A DNA stretch of 64,000 nucleotides from Capnocytophaga sp. oral taxon 878 (GTDB lineage: Bacteria > Bacteroidota > Bacteroidia > Flavobacteriales > Flavobacteriaceae), in the NCBI RefSeq assembly GCF_002999135.1, contig NZ_CP027229.1, forward strand, positions 2,641,501 to 2,705,500, read 5' to 3'. The notes under the pieces were generated by a model. The model was not told the origin of the DNA. It searched no databases and saw nothing but the letters and a program-made list of their open reading frames with translations. The translations under genes and the position numbers were made by a program. Below are positions 17,366 to 29,242 of the stretch, piece after piece (within the stretch, counting starts at the first letter, position 1; the number at the start of each line of letters is the position of its first letter).

Positions 17366-18673
17366 ATGAATTTCAGACCTACATTTACCTCTATTATCCC
17401 GCTGTTGATATTTGTTGCTTTCTTTTTGGGCAGTGGGTTGTATTTTGATAACTTTTACTCGTTACCGGCTCCTATTATAGCTTTATTTGCGGTGGTGGTA
17501 GCCTTGCTACTGTACCGCTCGCCGTTGGAGAAGAAGATAGGCTTATTTTTTAAGGGTGCTGGTGATAAGAACGTACTACAGATGTGTGTGATAGCGTTGC
17601 TGGCAGGTGCTTTTGCATCGGTGGCGAAGGCATCGGGGAGTATTGATAGTATAGTGAATATGGGGATGTATTATATTTCGCCGGAGTACTTTCCGGTGGG
17701 TATATTTGTGATTGCGGCTTTCTTATCGTTTGCGACGGGTACTTCGGTGGGTACGATTATGACGCTTTCGCCTATAGTATTTGGTTTGGCAAGTGAGAGC
17801 CACTCGGGTGTGGCGCTGATAGGGGCTTCGTTATTATCGGGGGCTATGTTTGGGGATAACTTATCGTTAATATCGGATACGACGATAGCTGCTACGCAAT
17901 CATTGGGGTGCAAGATGAGTGAGAAGATGAAGGCTAATGCGCGGGTGGCGCTGCCTATGGCGCTGCTTACGGTGTTGATATTGCTTTTTATTGGTAACCC
18001 AGGGGCGCAGGCTTTTAATCATAGTGAGGTGTATCACGATTTTAATGTGGTGCTGATATTGCCTTATGTGGTGGTGGTGGTTATATCTTTGTTTGGGGTG
18101 AATGTGTTTGTTTCGCTCTTTTTGGGTGTGCTGCTATCGGGGGTTATAGGGCTGGTGTATGGCAAGTTTGATTTTTTGAGTTTTACGCAGCATACTTATA
18201 AGGGCTTTATGGATATGGCTGATATTTTCTTTTTGTATTTCATCATTGGTGGTTTGGCCTTATTGGTGGAGCACTTTGGGGGTATTCAGTTTTTGATGAA
18301 CTTGATAGCTAAGCGAGTGAAGAGTGAGCGCTCTGGCTTACTGGGTATGGGTTTTTTGGTGAGTGTGGCTGATATGTGTGTGGCTAACAATACGGTGGCT
18401 ATTCTTATTGTATCGAAGATAAGCAAGAGGATAGCGGAGCAGTTTGGGGTGCCTTTGCGCAGTGCGGCATCGGTGTTGGATATTTTTTCGTGTTATGTGC
18501 AGGGGCTGATTCCTTATGGAGCGCAGGTGATTGCGCTGTATCAGTTTGCTCATAATATGGATTATTTGGAGCTGGTGATGTATTCGGTTTATTTGCACTT
18601 GCTGCTGGTGGGAACTCTTTTGTTTATTAGGCTGCAAGGGAGTAGGAGAGAGGAGATAGGAGTAAGTTACTGA
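17366..18673 (+). CDS. NhaC-family Na+/H+ antiporter
   Basis: The 435-residue protein is almost entirely hydrophobic with about 11-12 membrane segments. The motifs ATGTSVGTIMTLSPI (near residue 127) and GAMFGDNLSLISDTTIAATQSLGC (near 160) are those of the NhaC family, which exports sodium in exchange for protons at the inner membrane. It is a single gene between a promoter and a bidirectional terminator. The codons shift strongly to G/T-rich wobble compared with the upstream gene. Confidence 0.9.
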   Translation: MNFRPTFTSIIPLLIFVAFFLGSGLYFDNFYSLPAPIIALFAVVVALLLYRSPLEKKIGLFFKGAGDKNVLQMCVIALLAGAFASVAKASGSIDSIVNMGMYYISPEYFPVGIFVIAAFLSFATGTSVGTIMTLSPIVFGLASESHSGVALIGASLLSGAMFGDNLSLISDTTIAATQSLGCKMSEKMKANARVALPMALLTVLILLFIGNPGAQAFNHSEVYHDFNVVLILPYVVVVVISLFGVNVFVSLFLGVLLSGVIGLVYGKFDFLSFTQHTYKGFMDMADIFFLYFIIGGLALLVEHFGGIQFLMNLIAKRVKSERSGLLGMGFLVSVADMCVANNTVAILIVSKISKRIAEQFGVPLRSAASVLDIFSCYVQGLIPYGAQVIALYQFAHNMDYLELVMYSVYLHLLLVGTLLFIRLQGSRREEIGVSY

Positions 18674-18700
18674 TAGTTGATTTGCTCTGTAAAATATAAA

Positions 18701-18736
18701 AAAATCGAACAGGTTGTGGCTGTTCGATTTTTTTTT
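18701..18736. terminator. Bidirectional terminator between convergent genes
   Basis: AAAATCGAACAG pairs with CTGTTCGATTTT, with a T-run downstream and an A-run upstream, so it can serve the nhaC-like gene and the LRR gene. Confidence 0.85.
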
Positions 18737-18766
18737 GTGTTTTAAACTTGTAAGGAGTAACTCTTC

Positions 18767-19588
18767 TTATGGTTTAGGGTGTATTTTAGCTGCGTAAGTA
18801 CTCCAAATGGCTGCTTTTTTGTAATCGTCTACTGATATAGCAGGTACGTAGATATTAGGGATTTGGGTTGCATTCAAGCCAAAGAAGATATCGCCAGCTA
18901 AAGTAGGAGGGTTAAGCGCCTCAATAGTGATGCTTTTCAATGATTTGCAGTATCCGAAAGTAAGGTCGCCAATCTTTTCAACAGAAGCAGGTAGGTATAC
19001 ATTAGAAAGACCTGTACAACTAGCAAAAGCTGCTTCGCCTATTTCTCTAACTCCTGAGCCTTTTAAGTCTATCTGTGTAAGGGCGTGGCAAGAGTGGAAT
19101 GCGCCATTACTTATAACTCCTACTTTGCCGAAAGTTACTTCTTTTAGATAGTAGCAATGAGAAAACATACTGCGAGAAATTTCGGTAGTATAAGGCAATT
19201 GCACAGATTCTATATCTGAGAAATAGAAAGCCTCTTTGCCAAAAACTACATTAGAGGTAGTGTTAAACTTTACCCCTCCTTTAAGTTTTGTGCCTGAAAA
19301 AGCACTTTCGCCTATTTCTTTTAAGCTATTGGGGAATACGATAGAGGTAAGATTTAAGCTTTTGAAGGCTTCGAATCCTATGGTGTTTACTCTTTGCAGC
19401 TTGCTATCGGCTTGCATATCAAGGGTAGTGGTGTTGGTGTTGGTCCATTTTACTAAAGTAAGTCCGTCTGCGTTTAATTGATAATCGGTGGCAGGGACAT
19501 CGTTTTTGTTTTCATTGTCGTCATTTTTACTGCAACTTGTAAAGGCAAGAGCAGCTAAAGAAGCTGCTAAAAAAAATACTTTTTTCAT
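18767..19588 (-). CDS. BspA-type leucine-rich repeat lipoprotein
   Basis: The 273-residue protein has a lipoprotein signal (TSCS, cysteine at 19) and an acidic linker, then repeated LRR_5 units such as LKEIGESAFSGTKL, VREIGEAAFASCTGL and VEKIGDLTFGYCKSL. BspA-like proteins of Bacteroidota are surface-exposed and often bind host proteins or other bacteria. The unit count is small compared with oral BspA proteins. Clear promoter on the minus strand. Confidence 0.88.
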   Translation of the reverse strand: MKKVFFLAASLAALAFTSCSKNDDNENKNDVPATDYQLNADGLTLVKWTNTNTTTLDMQADSKLQRVNTIGFEAFKSLNLTSIVFPNSLKEIGESAFSGTKLKGGVKFNTTSNVVFGKEAFYFSDIESVQLPYTTEISRSMFSHCYYLKEVTFGKVGVISNGAFHSCHALTQIDLKGSGVREIGEAAFASCTGLSNVYLPASVEKIGDLTFGYCKSLKSITIEALNPPTLAGDIFFGLNATQIPNIYVPAISVDDYKKAAIWSTYAAKIHPKP

Positions 19589-19620
19589 ACGAATTTATTT
19601 TTTAGAAATGATATTTGGGA

Positions 19621-19650
19621 CAAAAGTACAATTTATTTTTTACTGTGCAA
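19621..19650 (-). promoter_or_regulatory. Promoter of the LRR lipoprotein gene
   Basis: On the minus strand TTG (19648-19650), 19 bp, TACTTTTG (19621-19628). Confidence 0.75.
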
Positions 19651-19689
19651 GTTAATTTAAAGTTAAATTTTTGTTTGTTTGTCTGTTTG

Positions 19690-19985
19690 CGAAATTTGCA
19701 GTGTTTGGGGTATTTGGTTGCGAATTATGCAAAGGGAGGGGTGGGGAGTGAAGGGGTTGAGAATGAGGGGTGTAGTGTTTATCCTTCGTTTATAGTTCGT
19801 TTATAGTTCGTTATAGGTTCGTTTAAAGTAGGTAATAGATAAGAGTTAAGAAGTAAGAGGGTAGGGTGGAAAGGGCTGATTATTAGGGGAAAGTAGTTGG
19901 GAGATAGGGAATAGGGTGGGGGAAGGGGATTTTGAGATATTGGTAAGGAAAATGAGAAAATGATGCATTTTGGTTAATGGATAGG
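19690..19985. repeat. Dispersed intergenic repeat, copy 2
   Basis: About 300 bp matches the copies at 30715-31035 and 52728-53105 (the latter inverted). Shared blocks are GGGTGG-rich segments, TGATTATTAGGGG, GATTTTGAGATATTGG, and the 53-bp core of four 11-bp units at 19780-19832. No convincing gene lies in 19589-20093. Confidence 0.85.
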
Positions 19986-20003
19986 AGGGTAGGGGAGTGG
20001 GGG

Positions 20004-20033
20004 TTGTATATTGATAATAGTTTTGTATCTTTG
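20004..20033 (+). promoter_or_regulatory. Promoter of glycosyltransferase gene
   Basis: TTG (20004-20006), 19 bp, TATCTTTG (20026-20033). Confidence 0.7.
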
Positions 20034-20093
20034 CCCCCTATAAAAGGAGTTGTATCTTTTATTGTTTTGACTATAACGGTTATTTTATAAGAT

Positions 20094-21209
20094 ATGAATA
20101 TAGGTTTTGACGCTAAACGTGCTTTTCATAATTTTAGGGGGTTGGGTAATTACAGTAGAGACCTTATTAGGATTTTGCAGGGGAAAAGGGTGGGGGAGAT
20201 TTATCTGTTCAACCCTATGAAGCGTAAGTTTCGGGGGGTGGTGATTGATGCACATACGAGGGAGATTACGCCGAGGAGTTTTTTTTGGCGTAGGCTGAAG
20301 AGTTTGTGGCGGAGTGTAAGGATTACAGCTATTGCGAGGAAGTTGCCTTTGGATGTGTACCACGGCCTATCGGGGGAGATACCTAAGGGTATTAGTAAGT
20401 ATGTGCCTACGGTGGTTACGATACACGATCTTATATTTATGAGGTACCCAGAGTTGTATTCTTTTTTTGATAGGAAGATACATTATAGAAAGTTTAAGTA
20501 TGCGGCGCAGAGGGCACATCGTATTATTGCGATTAGTGAGCAGACGAAGCGTGATATAGTAGCGTATTTGGGTGTGCCAGAGGAAAAGATAGATGTGGTG
20601 TACCAAGGTTGCCATAAGGCTTTTAAGGAAGAGTACCCAGCAGAAGAGAAAGAGAGGGTACGGAGGAAGTACAATTTGCCAGAACGCTTTGTGCTGAATG
20701 TGGGGGCTATAGAACCGCGCAAGAACGCTTTGGAGGTGGTGAAGGCTGTTGAACCGCTGGATATATCGGTAGTGCTGGTAGGAAAACAGACGGCTTATTA
20801 CAAGGAGATAGAGGCTTATGCCCAGCAGCAGGGTATGGCAGATAGGGTGCTGGTGCTGAAGGGAGTGCCGATGGAAGACCTTGCGGTGATTTACCAACTG
20901 GCAAGGGTGTTTTGCTATCCGTCGGTATTTGAGGGTTTTGGGATTCCTATTATTGAGGCGCTGTTTAGCAGGACGCCTGTGATAACCTCTAAGGGGAGTT
21001 GTTTTGGAGAGGCTGGAGGGGAGCACTCGGTATATGTGGACTTAAATAATGCTGCGGTAGAAATACGGGAGGCTATAGTGCGAATAGAAGGAGATGCGCA
21101 GCTACGGGAGACGATGATAGAAGAGGGGTATGTATACGCACAACGCTTCACAGATGAGGTGGTGTATAGAGAGCTGATGAAGGTGTATGAAAAGGTAATG
21201 AAGAGATAA
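20094..21209 (+). CDS. Glycosyltransferase family 4 (GT-B fold)
   Basis: The 371-residue protein has an N-terminal acceptor domain (FDAKRAFHNFRGLGNYSRDL; VTIHDLIFMRYPELY) and a C-terminal nucleotide-sugar domain with LNVGAIEPRKN and the EX7E motif in FEGFGIPIIEAL near residues 281-291. It transfers a sugar in cytoplasmic assembly of a cell-surface polysaccharide or glycolipid; donor and acceptor cannot be read. No other glycan biosynthesis genes are next to it, so it is a stand-alone transferase. Confidence 0.9.
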   Translation: MNIGFDAKRAFHNFRGLGNYSRDLIRILQGKRVGEIYLFNPMKRKFRGVVIDAHTREITPRSFFWRRLKSLWRSVRITAIARKLPLDVYHGLSGEIPKGISKYVPTVVTIHDLIFMRYPELYSFFDRKIHYRKFKYAAQRAHRIIAISEQTKRDIVAYLGVPEEKIDVVYQGCHKAFKEEYPAEEKERVRRKYNLPERFVLNVGAIEPRKNALEVVKAVEPLDISVVLVGKQTAYYKEIEAYAQQQGMADRVLVLKGVPMEDLAVIYQLARVFCYPSVFEGFGIPIIEALFSRTPVITSKGSCFGEAGGEHSVYVDLNNAAVEIREAIVRIEGDAQLRETMIEEGYVYAQRFTDEVVYRELMKVYEKVMKR

Positions 21210-21289
21210 GGAAGATAAAAAGAGAAATAAAATTTATGTTGAAAATCACAATAATACGGGGAAATGTTAAAAAAAATGTTTTAAAAAAA

Positions 21290-21319
21290 TTGGAAGTATT
21301 AATTTTTTTTGTATCTTTG
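21290..21319 (+). promoter_or_regulatory. Promoter of the Sus-like locus
   Basis: TTG (21290-21292), 19 bp, TATCTTTG (21312-21319), 36 bp before the susB start. Confidence 0.7.
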
Positions 21320-21345
21320 ACCCCCCTTAATAGATAATAAAATAA

Positions 21346-23484
<2,139 letters not shown>

Positions 23485-23553
23485 GAAATTAGCAAATGAG
23501 CAGATGAGAGATATAAGATTTTGCTAATTCTCAAAATTTCAAATTAATTATAT

Positions 23554-26496
23554 ATGAAAGTAAAAATTCACAAACTACTTTATGCAGTAGTATTCTTTTT
23601 GTGCGTGAGCTATGGCTATGCACAACAGATTCCTTTAAAAGGGAATGTAAAGGATGGAGCAGGGCAGCCGCTTATGGAGGTGAGTGTGTTAGTAAAAGGG
23701 ACTAACCACGGTACTGCTACCGATTTAGATGGGAACTATCAGCTAAATGTTGATAAGGGAGCTACCCTTGTGTTCTCGGCAATAGGTTACAAAACCCACG
23801 AGGTGAAAGTAACAGGTAATACATTGAACGTTACCTTACAGGAAGAGGTACAGATGCTAGATGCTGTAGAGGTAGTGGCTATTGGGTATGGTTCGGCTAG
23901 GAAGAAAGACCTAACTGGATCGGTAAATATGGTAACTGATAAGGAGTTTAATAAAGCGCCAGCTGTAAATGCAGACCAGTTATTACAAGGTAAAGTAGCT
24001 GGGGTGCAAATGAGTTCGGCTGGAGGTGCTCCTGGTGAAGGGCAAACAATCCGTATTCGTGGTAATGGATCATTGTCATTGACTTCTAACCCTCTTATTG
24101 TAGTGGATGGAATCCCGATGAATGATGGAGGAGTAGGAGGATCACGTAGTATATTCAACTCAATCAACCCTGAAGATATTGAGAGTATGACTGTACTAAA
24201 AGACGCTTCATCTACCGCTATTTTTGGTTCACGTGCTGCTAATGGTGTGGTTATGATTACTACTAAAAAAGGTAAAGCTAACCAACCTTTGAAAATCAGT
24301 TTCAATACTAGTATGGCTATTCAAGATGTGAATAAGTACGTAAATGTAATGAACGCAGAGCAGTTTCGTGAAACTGTAAAAGGGCTTAACAATGCTGAAG
24401 CTACCGCTCTTTTGGGTACAGCTGATACTAATTGGCAAAAAGAAATATACCAAACAGCCCCAATGAGCAATAGTACTTTGGTGCTTTCGGGAGCTTATAA
24501 GAGTTTGCCTTATCGTGTATCAGTAGGGCACTCATACGCTGATGGGGTGTTACGTACCGATAACTTCAAACGTACTAATGCTAAGATAAGCTTAACTCCT
24601 CGCTTTTTTGATAACTCATTGAAGTTGGAACTTAATGCTAATGGTACTTATATGCAAAACCGTTTTGCTAATAAAGAGGCTATAGGTACATCAGTAGGTT
24701 ATGACCCTACCCAATCGGTATTTGGAGGTCCTGCTAAATACGGTAACTACCATACTTGGGTAGATCCTATTACAACAAATCGTTATAACTTAGCACCTAA
24801 CAACCCTATGGCATTGCTTGCTTTTACCAACGACACTTCAAAAGTATATCGCTTTATAGGAAATGCTAAAGTTGATTACACTTTGCCTTTCTTTAAAGAT
24901 ATTACAGCAAGTGTGAACTTTGGTATTGACCACAGTAAAGGAGAAGGAGATAAAATTACAGATAGACGTATGCCTACTCCTACTCCAGGATTTGACGGAG
25001 CAAGAACTACTTACACTAATAAAGCTACCAACAAATTATTTGATGCTTATGTGAACTACACTAAAGATATTAAAGAAAAGCACAATGTGGGCTTGATGGT
25101 AGGACACTCATATCAATCATTTGAATTTGATGATAACTCCACTGATTACAGTTATTTTGTGAACCCAGGAGATAACAAGACTATTCCTACTATTAATAAG
25201 AGTAGAAACGTGCTAATGTCATTCTTTGGACGTGCTAACTATAGCTATGATGAGCGTTATATGTTTACAGCTACCCTTCGTGCTGATGCTTCATCAAAAT
25301 TAAATCCGGATGACCGTTGGGGTTATTTCCCATCAGTAGCGTTGGCTTGGAATGTGAAGAATGAATCATTCTTAAAAGAGAATGAGAAGATAAGCGAATT
25401 TAAATTGCGTTTTGGTTATGGTGAAGTAGGTAACGTAAATGGATTGGGAGATTACTTATTCCTTACCAATTACACTCGTAGCCAAGATGGAGCTTCTTAC
25501 CAATTTGGCAATGCATTTTATCAAACTTATCGCCCAGGGGTAACTAACAAAAAACTTCGTTGGGAGGTAGGTAATACTTTGAATGCTGGTATTGACTTTG
25601 GTTTCTGGCAAAATCGTTTGACTGGTACTCTTGATGTGTACAGGAAAGTTACTAAAGACCTTATAGCAGAAACAACTATTGACCCTTTCACCAACTTTAA
25701 AAACCGCGTAAATGCGAATGTGGGTGATATGGAAAACAAAGGGGTAGAGTTTGGCTTAAGTGTAATACCTGTACGAGATACGGAAAAGAATATCCGTTGG
25801 AGTTTGAACTACAATATAGCTTATAACGATAATAAAATTACCCGTATGCCTGATGACCAACCTACTGGTGGTATAGAAGGAGGTACTAACAACCGTGTAC
25901 AATTACACCGCCAAGGAGAAACTCCTTACTCTTTCTTTGTATACCAACAAGTGTATGATACACAAGGCAAACCTATTGAAAATACATTCGTAGATAGAAA
26001 TGGTAATGGTAAAATTGATGAAGGAGACCGCTACTTGTACAAATCACCTTTTGCACCTGTGACTATGGGCTTTGGTACAGACCTTACTTATAAAAACTGG
26101 GATTTGAACATTACTACCCGTGCTAATATAGGTAATTATGTGTATAACAACAGTCAGTCACGTTTAGACCAATTAAGTGAAATTACTTCTAACAGTGGTT
26201 TCTTACGCAATATTAAGGCTAACCACGCTGATAGTAACTTTATACGCCACAATGACCAAGCGTGGAATAGCGACTACTATGTAGAAAATGCTTCTTTCTT
26301 TAAGTTGGATAACATTACTTTAGGTTATACATTCCCTAATACAGATAAAAGGTATATCCGTTTGTACGCTACAGTACAAAATGTATGGACACTTACTAAA
26401 TACAGTGGTTTAGACCCTGAAGTATTTGGAGGTATAGATAATAACTTTTATCCACGTCCGCAAACCTACTTAGTAGGGCTTAATATTAACTTTTAA
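23554..26496 (+). CDS. susC: SusC/RagA-family TonB-linked outer membrane transporter
   Basis: The 980-residue protein has a signal peptide ending at YAQ, a carboxypeptidase-regulatory-like domain (about 30-100), a plug domain starting at GYGSARKKDLTGSVN with IRIRGNGSLSLTSNPLIVVDGIP and ASSTAIFGSRAANGVVMITTKKG, then a 22-stranded barrel ending in the aromatic C-terminus GLNINF. It imports oligosaccharides across the outer membrane with SusD, powered by TonB. The enzyme set suggests malto-oligosaccharides. Confidence 0.95.
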   Translation: MKVKIHKLLYAVVFFLCVSYGYAQQIPLKGNVKDGAGQPLMEVSVLVKGTNHGTATDLDGNYQLNVDKGATLVFSAIGYKTHEVKVTGNTLNVTLQEEVQMLDAVEVVAIGYGSARKKDLTGSVNMVTDKEFNKAPAVNADQLLQGKVAGVQMSSAGGAPGEGQTIRIRGNGSLSLTSNPLIVVDGIPMNDGGVGGSRSIFNSINPEDIESMTVLKDASSTAIFGSRAANGVVMITTKKGKANQPLKISFNTSMAIQDVNKYVNVMNAEQFRETVKGLNNAEATALLGTADTNWQKEIYQTAPMSNSTLVLSGAYKSLPYRVSVGHSYADGVLRTDNFKRTNAKISLTPRFFDNSLKLELNANGTYMQNRFANKEAIGTSVGYDPTQSVFGGPAKYGNYHTWVDPITTNRYNLAPNNPMALLAFTNDTSKVYRFIGNAKVDYTLPFFKDITASVNFGIDHSKGEGDKITDRRMPTPTPGFDGARTTYTNKATNKLFDAYVNYTKDIKEKHNVGLMVGHSYQSFEFDDNSTDYSYFVNPGDNKTIPTINKSRNVLMSFFGRANYSYDERYMFTATLRADASSKLNPDDRWGYFPSVALAWNVKNESFLKENEKISEFKLRFGYGEVGNVNGLGDYLFLTNYTRSQDGASYQFGNAFYQTYRPGVTNKKLRWEVGNTLNAGIDFGFWQNRLTGTLDVYRKVTKDLIAETTIDPFTNFKNRVNANVGDMENKGVEFGLSVIPVRDTEKNIRWSLNYNIAYNDNKITRMPDDQPTGGIEGGTNNRVQLHRQGETPYSFFVYQQVYDTQGKPIENTFVDRNGNGKIDEGDRYLYKSPFAPVTMGFGTDLTYKNWDLNITTRANIGNYVYNNSQSRLDQLSEITSNSGFLRNIKANHADSNFIRHNDQAWNSDYYVENASFFKLDNITLGYTFPNTDKRYIRLYATVQNVWTLTKYSGLDPEVFGGIDNNFYPRPQTYLVGLNINF

Positions 26497-26508
26497 TTGT
26501 AGCAAAGT

Positions 26509-28134
26509 ATGAAAAAATATATAAAACATAGTATTTTAGGACTTACCTTAGCACTCTCGCTTACTGCTTGCTTGAAGGACTTAGATCAAGAACCTATAGA
26601 CCCAGATAGCTTTACAGAGAAAGATGTATTTAGAAATGCAACTGAAGCAAGAAGTGCCTTGGCTAAGATATACGCTTCTTTGTCACTAACGGGACAAAAA
26701 GGGCCTGCGGGAGATGGTGATATAGCAGGAGCAGATGAGGGTTCTACTGGATTTACTCGGGTACAGTTTTACTTACAAGAAGCCAGTACAGATGAAGCCC
26801 TTATACGCTGGAGTGATGCTGGAGTGCCAGACTTTCATAATATGAGCTGGACACCTTCTAACACTTTTACTAATGCTTATTACAACCGCTTGGGACAGCA
26901 AATAGCTTTTGCTAACTCATTTATTGATAATGCGCAAGCACTGGCTACTGATGAGGAGGTGAAGTATTATATAGCTGAAGCTCGTTTTATCCGTGCTTAT
27001 GCTTATTACAATGTAATAGATGCCTTTGGTAATGCGCCTTTGGTAACCTCATCAAAAGCGGATTTGAAACCTGCTCAAAATACACGTGCAGAGCTTTTTA
27101 GTTTTGTAGAGACAGAATTAAAAGAACTTGAAACGGTATTAAAATCGGCACGTACTAATGAATATGGACGTGTAGACCAAGTAGCAGCCCAAGCATTACT
27201 TGCCCGCTTATACCTTAATGCTGAGCAATATATAGGAGTTAAGAAGTATACCGAATGTGTTACTTATGCTAAAAAGGTAATAGCTTCATCGTACAGCTTA
27301 CATACTACTGATAAGAATAGTAATGGTACTGCTTATGATGATTTGTTCCTTGCTGATAATGATACTAACGGAGCGCAAAACGAGTTTATTTTTGTAGCAA
27401 GTTTTGATGGACTTAATACTAAGACTTATGGAGGTCCTGCTTTCATTATGCATGGAGGTACTGGTGGTAAGATGAACGCATCGGAGCTAGGTATTAATGG
27501 AGGCTGGGGTGGTATTACTACTACTAAAGAATTTGTTAATAAATTTGAAGTTTCGGCACGGAATGGAAACAATGAGCCTACTGCTTGGAAAGATAAGCGT
27601 GCTATGTTCCATACTGATGGGCAAACTTTTGAAAGTACTGATTATGTAAAAGACTTCACAAAAGGTGGTTATGCTATTACTAAGTTCAGAAATGTGACTT
27701 CGGCTGGAGTTGTAGGTAAAGATCCTGGTAAAGATTTTCCTGATACTGACTTACCTCTTATCCGTTTGGCAGAGGTGTATCTTACTTATGCTGAAGCTGT
27801 GTTACGTGGTGGACAAGGAGGTGATAAACCTACTGCCTTAGGTTATATTAACCAGTTACGCGCTCGTGCTTATGGTAATGCTTCGGGCAATATAGCTGAA
27901 AGCGACCTTACTTTAGACTTTATCTTGGATGAGCGTGCTCGTGAATTGTACTGGGAAGGCTTACGCCGTACAGACCTTGTACGTTACAAAAAATTCACTA
28001 CTGCTGATTATCTGTGGTCTGTTAAAGGGGGTGCAGCATCGGGGGTAGCGGTTCCTGATTATAGGAATTTGTATCCTATACCAAGTGATGCCCTTACTGC
28101 GAATGAAAACCTTAGACAAAATACAGGATACTAA
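26509..28134 (+). CDS. susD: SusD/RagB-family glycan-binding lipoprotein
   Basis: The 541-residue lipoprotein (TACLKD, cysteine at 21) has the SusD TPR-helical core, AEARFIRAYAYYNVIDAFGNAPLV near residue 157, and the C-terminal motifs LIRLAEVYLTYAEAVLRG and ILDERARELYWEGLRRTDLVRY. It forms the surface lid on SusC and binds the substrate. It begins 12 bp after susC. Confidence 0.95.
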   Translation: MKKYIKHSILGLTLALSLTACLKDLDQEPIDPDSFTEKDVFRNATEARSALAKIYASLSLTGQKGPAGDGDIAGADEGSTGFTRVQFYLQEASTDEALIRWSDAGVPDFHNMSWTPSNTFTNAYYNRLGQQIAFANSFIDNAQALATDEEVKYYIAEARFIRAYAYYNVIDAFGNAPLVTSSKADLKPAQNTRAELFSFVETELKELETVLKSARTNEYGRVDQVAAQALLARLYLNAEQYIGVKKYTECVTYAKKVIASSYSLHTTDKNSNGTAYDDLFLADNDTNGAQNEFIFVASFDGLNTKTYGGPAFIMHGGTGGKMNASELGINGGWGGITTTKEFVNKFEVSARNGNNEPTAWKDKRAMFHTDGQTFESTDYVKDFTKGGYAITKFRNVTSAGVVGKDPGKDFPDTDLPLIRLAEVYLTYAEAVLRGGQGGDKPTALGYINQLRARAYGNASGNIAESDLTLDFILDERARELYWEGLRRTDLVRYKKFTTADYLWSVKGGAASGVAVPDYRNLYPIPSDALTANENLRQNTGY

Positions 28135-28140
28135 AAAAAG

Positions 28141-29172
28141 ATGACTATGAAAAATATACTAAAAACTATACTTTTGTGTTCGGGTGTTGCCTTACTTGTA
28201 GCTTGTGAAAAAGATGAAGAGAAGGTGGTGATGAATGCTAATGCCCGTGTAGAATCAAATCTATCGGCTAGTGCCTTGGTGCTTGATAAAACCCAAACAA
28301 ACACTACTGCCCTTACTGTAAATTGGGAAGAAAAGGATTTTGGGGTAAATGTAGCTCCTAAATATACGGTAGAGATAGCTAATGCAGCTGGGAAGAAGAA
28401 ATTACTTTCGGCTGATAAATCTCCTTTAACGCTTACTCATAAAGAGTTAAATGAATATTTAGTAGGGTTAGGTCTTAAAACAGGAGTGGCAACTAATGTT
28501 ACTGTAGCTGTAAAGGCAGCCCTTAGTGACCAACGTAGTATTGTATCATCGGAAAAAAGCCTTACTGTAACTCCTTACTTTGATGAAATTAAACCAAGTG
28601 AGTGGGGTGTGGTAGGTAGTGCTACTCCTAATGCTTGGAATGGTCCTGATATTAAAATGTGGAATGCTGCTGATGGCAATTTAGTAGCTTATGCTACTTT
28701 GTCTGCTGGGGAAATAAAGTTTAGAAAGAACAATGATTGGGGTGTAAACCTTGGTGGTTCTAACGGTAAACTCTCATCAGGTGGAGCTAATATAGCTGTA
28801 GCAGCAGGTACTTACAAAATCACTATCGACCTAAGTAAAAATACTTATACTATTGAGACTTATTCATGGGGTGTAGTGGGTGACTTGAATACTTGGGGAA
28901 AAACTCCTGATACTAAGATGAGCTATGAGGGAAGTACTGCTTCTTGGGTAGCGAAGAATGTGACTCTTACAGAAGCGGGTAGTATTAAATTCCGCTTAAA
29001 TAGTGATTGGGGAACTAACTTTGGTGCTGATAGTACTGATAATCCTGCTAAGGCTTTGGAAGGAGATGTAAAAACTGGTGGTAATAACATTCAATTACCT
29101 GCTGGAACTTACAATGTGTCTTTCTCATTTGATGCTAATAACAAGGGGACTTACAAGATAGAGAAATTGTAA
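28141..29172 (+). CDS. susE: SusE/SusF-type starch-binding lipoprotein
   Basis: The 343-residue lipoprotein (LVACEKD, cysteine near 22) has an N-terminal SusE domain (about 30-150) followed by two tandem domains starting WGVVGSATPNAW and WGVVGDLNTW. Each has the pattern IKFR.N.DWG.N.G, which matches the starch-binding modules of SusE/F on the cell surface. An in-frame ATG at 28147 is an equally good start. It is followed by a terminator that closes the susB-susE unit. Confidence 0.88.
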   Translation: MTMKNILKTILLCSGVALLVACEKDEEKVVMNANARVESNLSASALVLDKTQTNTTALTVNWEEKDFGVNVAPKYTVEIANAAGKKKLLSADKSPLTLTHKELNEYLVGLGLKTGVATNVTVAVKAALSDQRSIVSSEKSLTVTPYFDEIKPSEWGVVGSATPNAWNGPDIKMWNAADGNLVAYATLSAGEIKFRKNNDWGVNLGGSNGKLSSGGANIAVAAGTYKITIDLSKNTYTIETYSWGVVGDLNTWGKTPDTKMSYEGSTASWVAKNVTLTEAGSIKFRLNSDWGTNFGADSTDNPAKALEGDVKTGGNNIQLPAGTYNVSFSFDANNKGTYKIEKL

Positions 29173-29182
29173 TCTTATACTT

Positions 29183-29221
29183 AAAGGCTGTTCAAGTAAA
29201 AGCTTGGACAGCCTTTTTTTT
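29183..29221 (+). terminator. Rho-independent terminator after susE
   Basis: AAAGGCTGTTCAAG pairs with CTTGGACAGCCTTT (one mismatch region), followed by eight T. The amylase gene lies only 22 bp beyond, so read-through may supply it. Confidence 0.88.
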
Positions 29222-29242
29222 ATTGTTTTTAAACTGAAAAAT

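Noticed and set aside
20085..21026. Minus-strand open frames across the glycosyltransferase gene
   Set aside because: They are rich in His, Pro and Arg, lack domains and oppose a well-supported GT4 gene.
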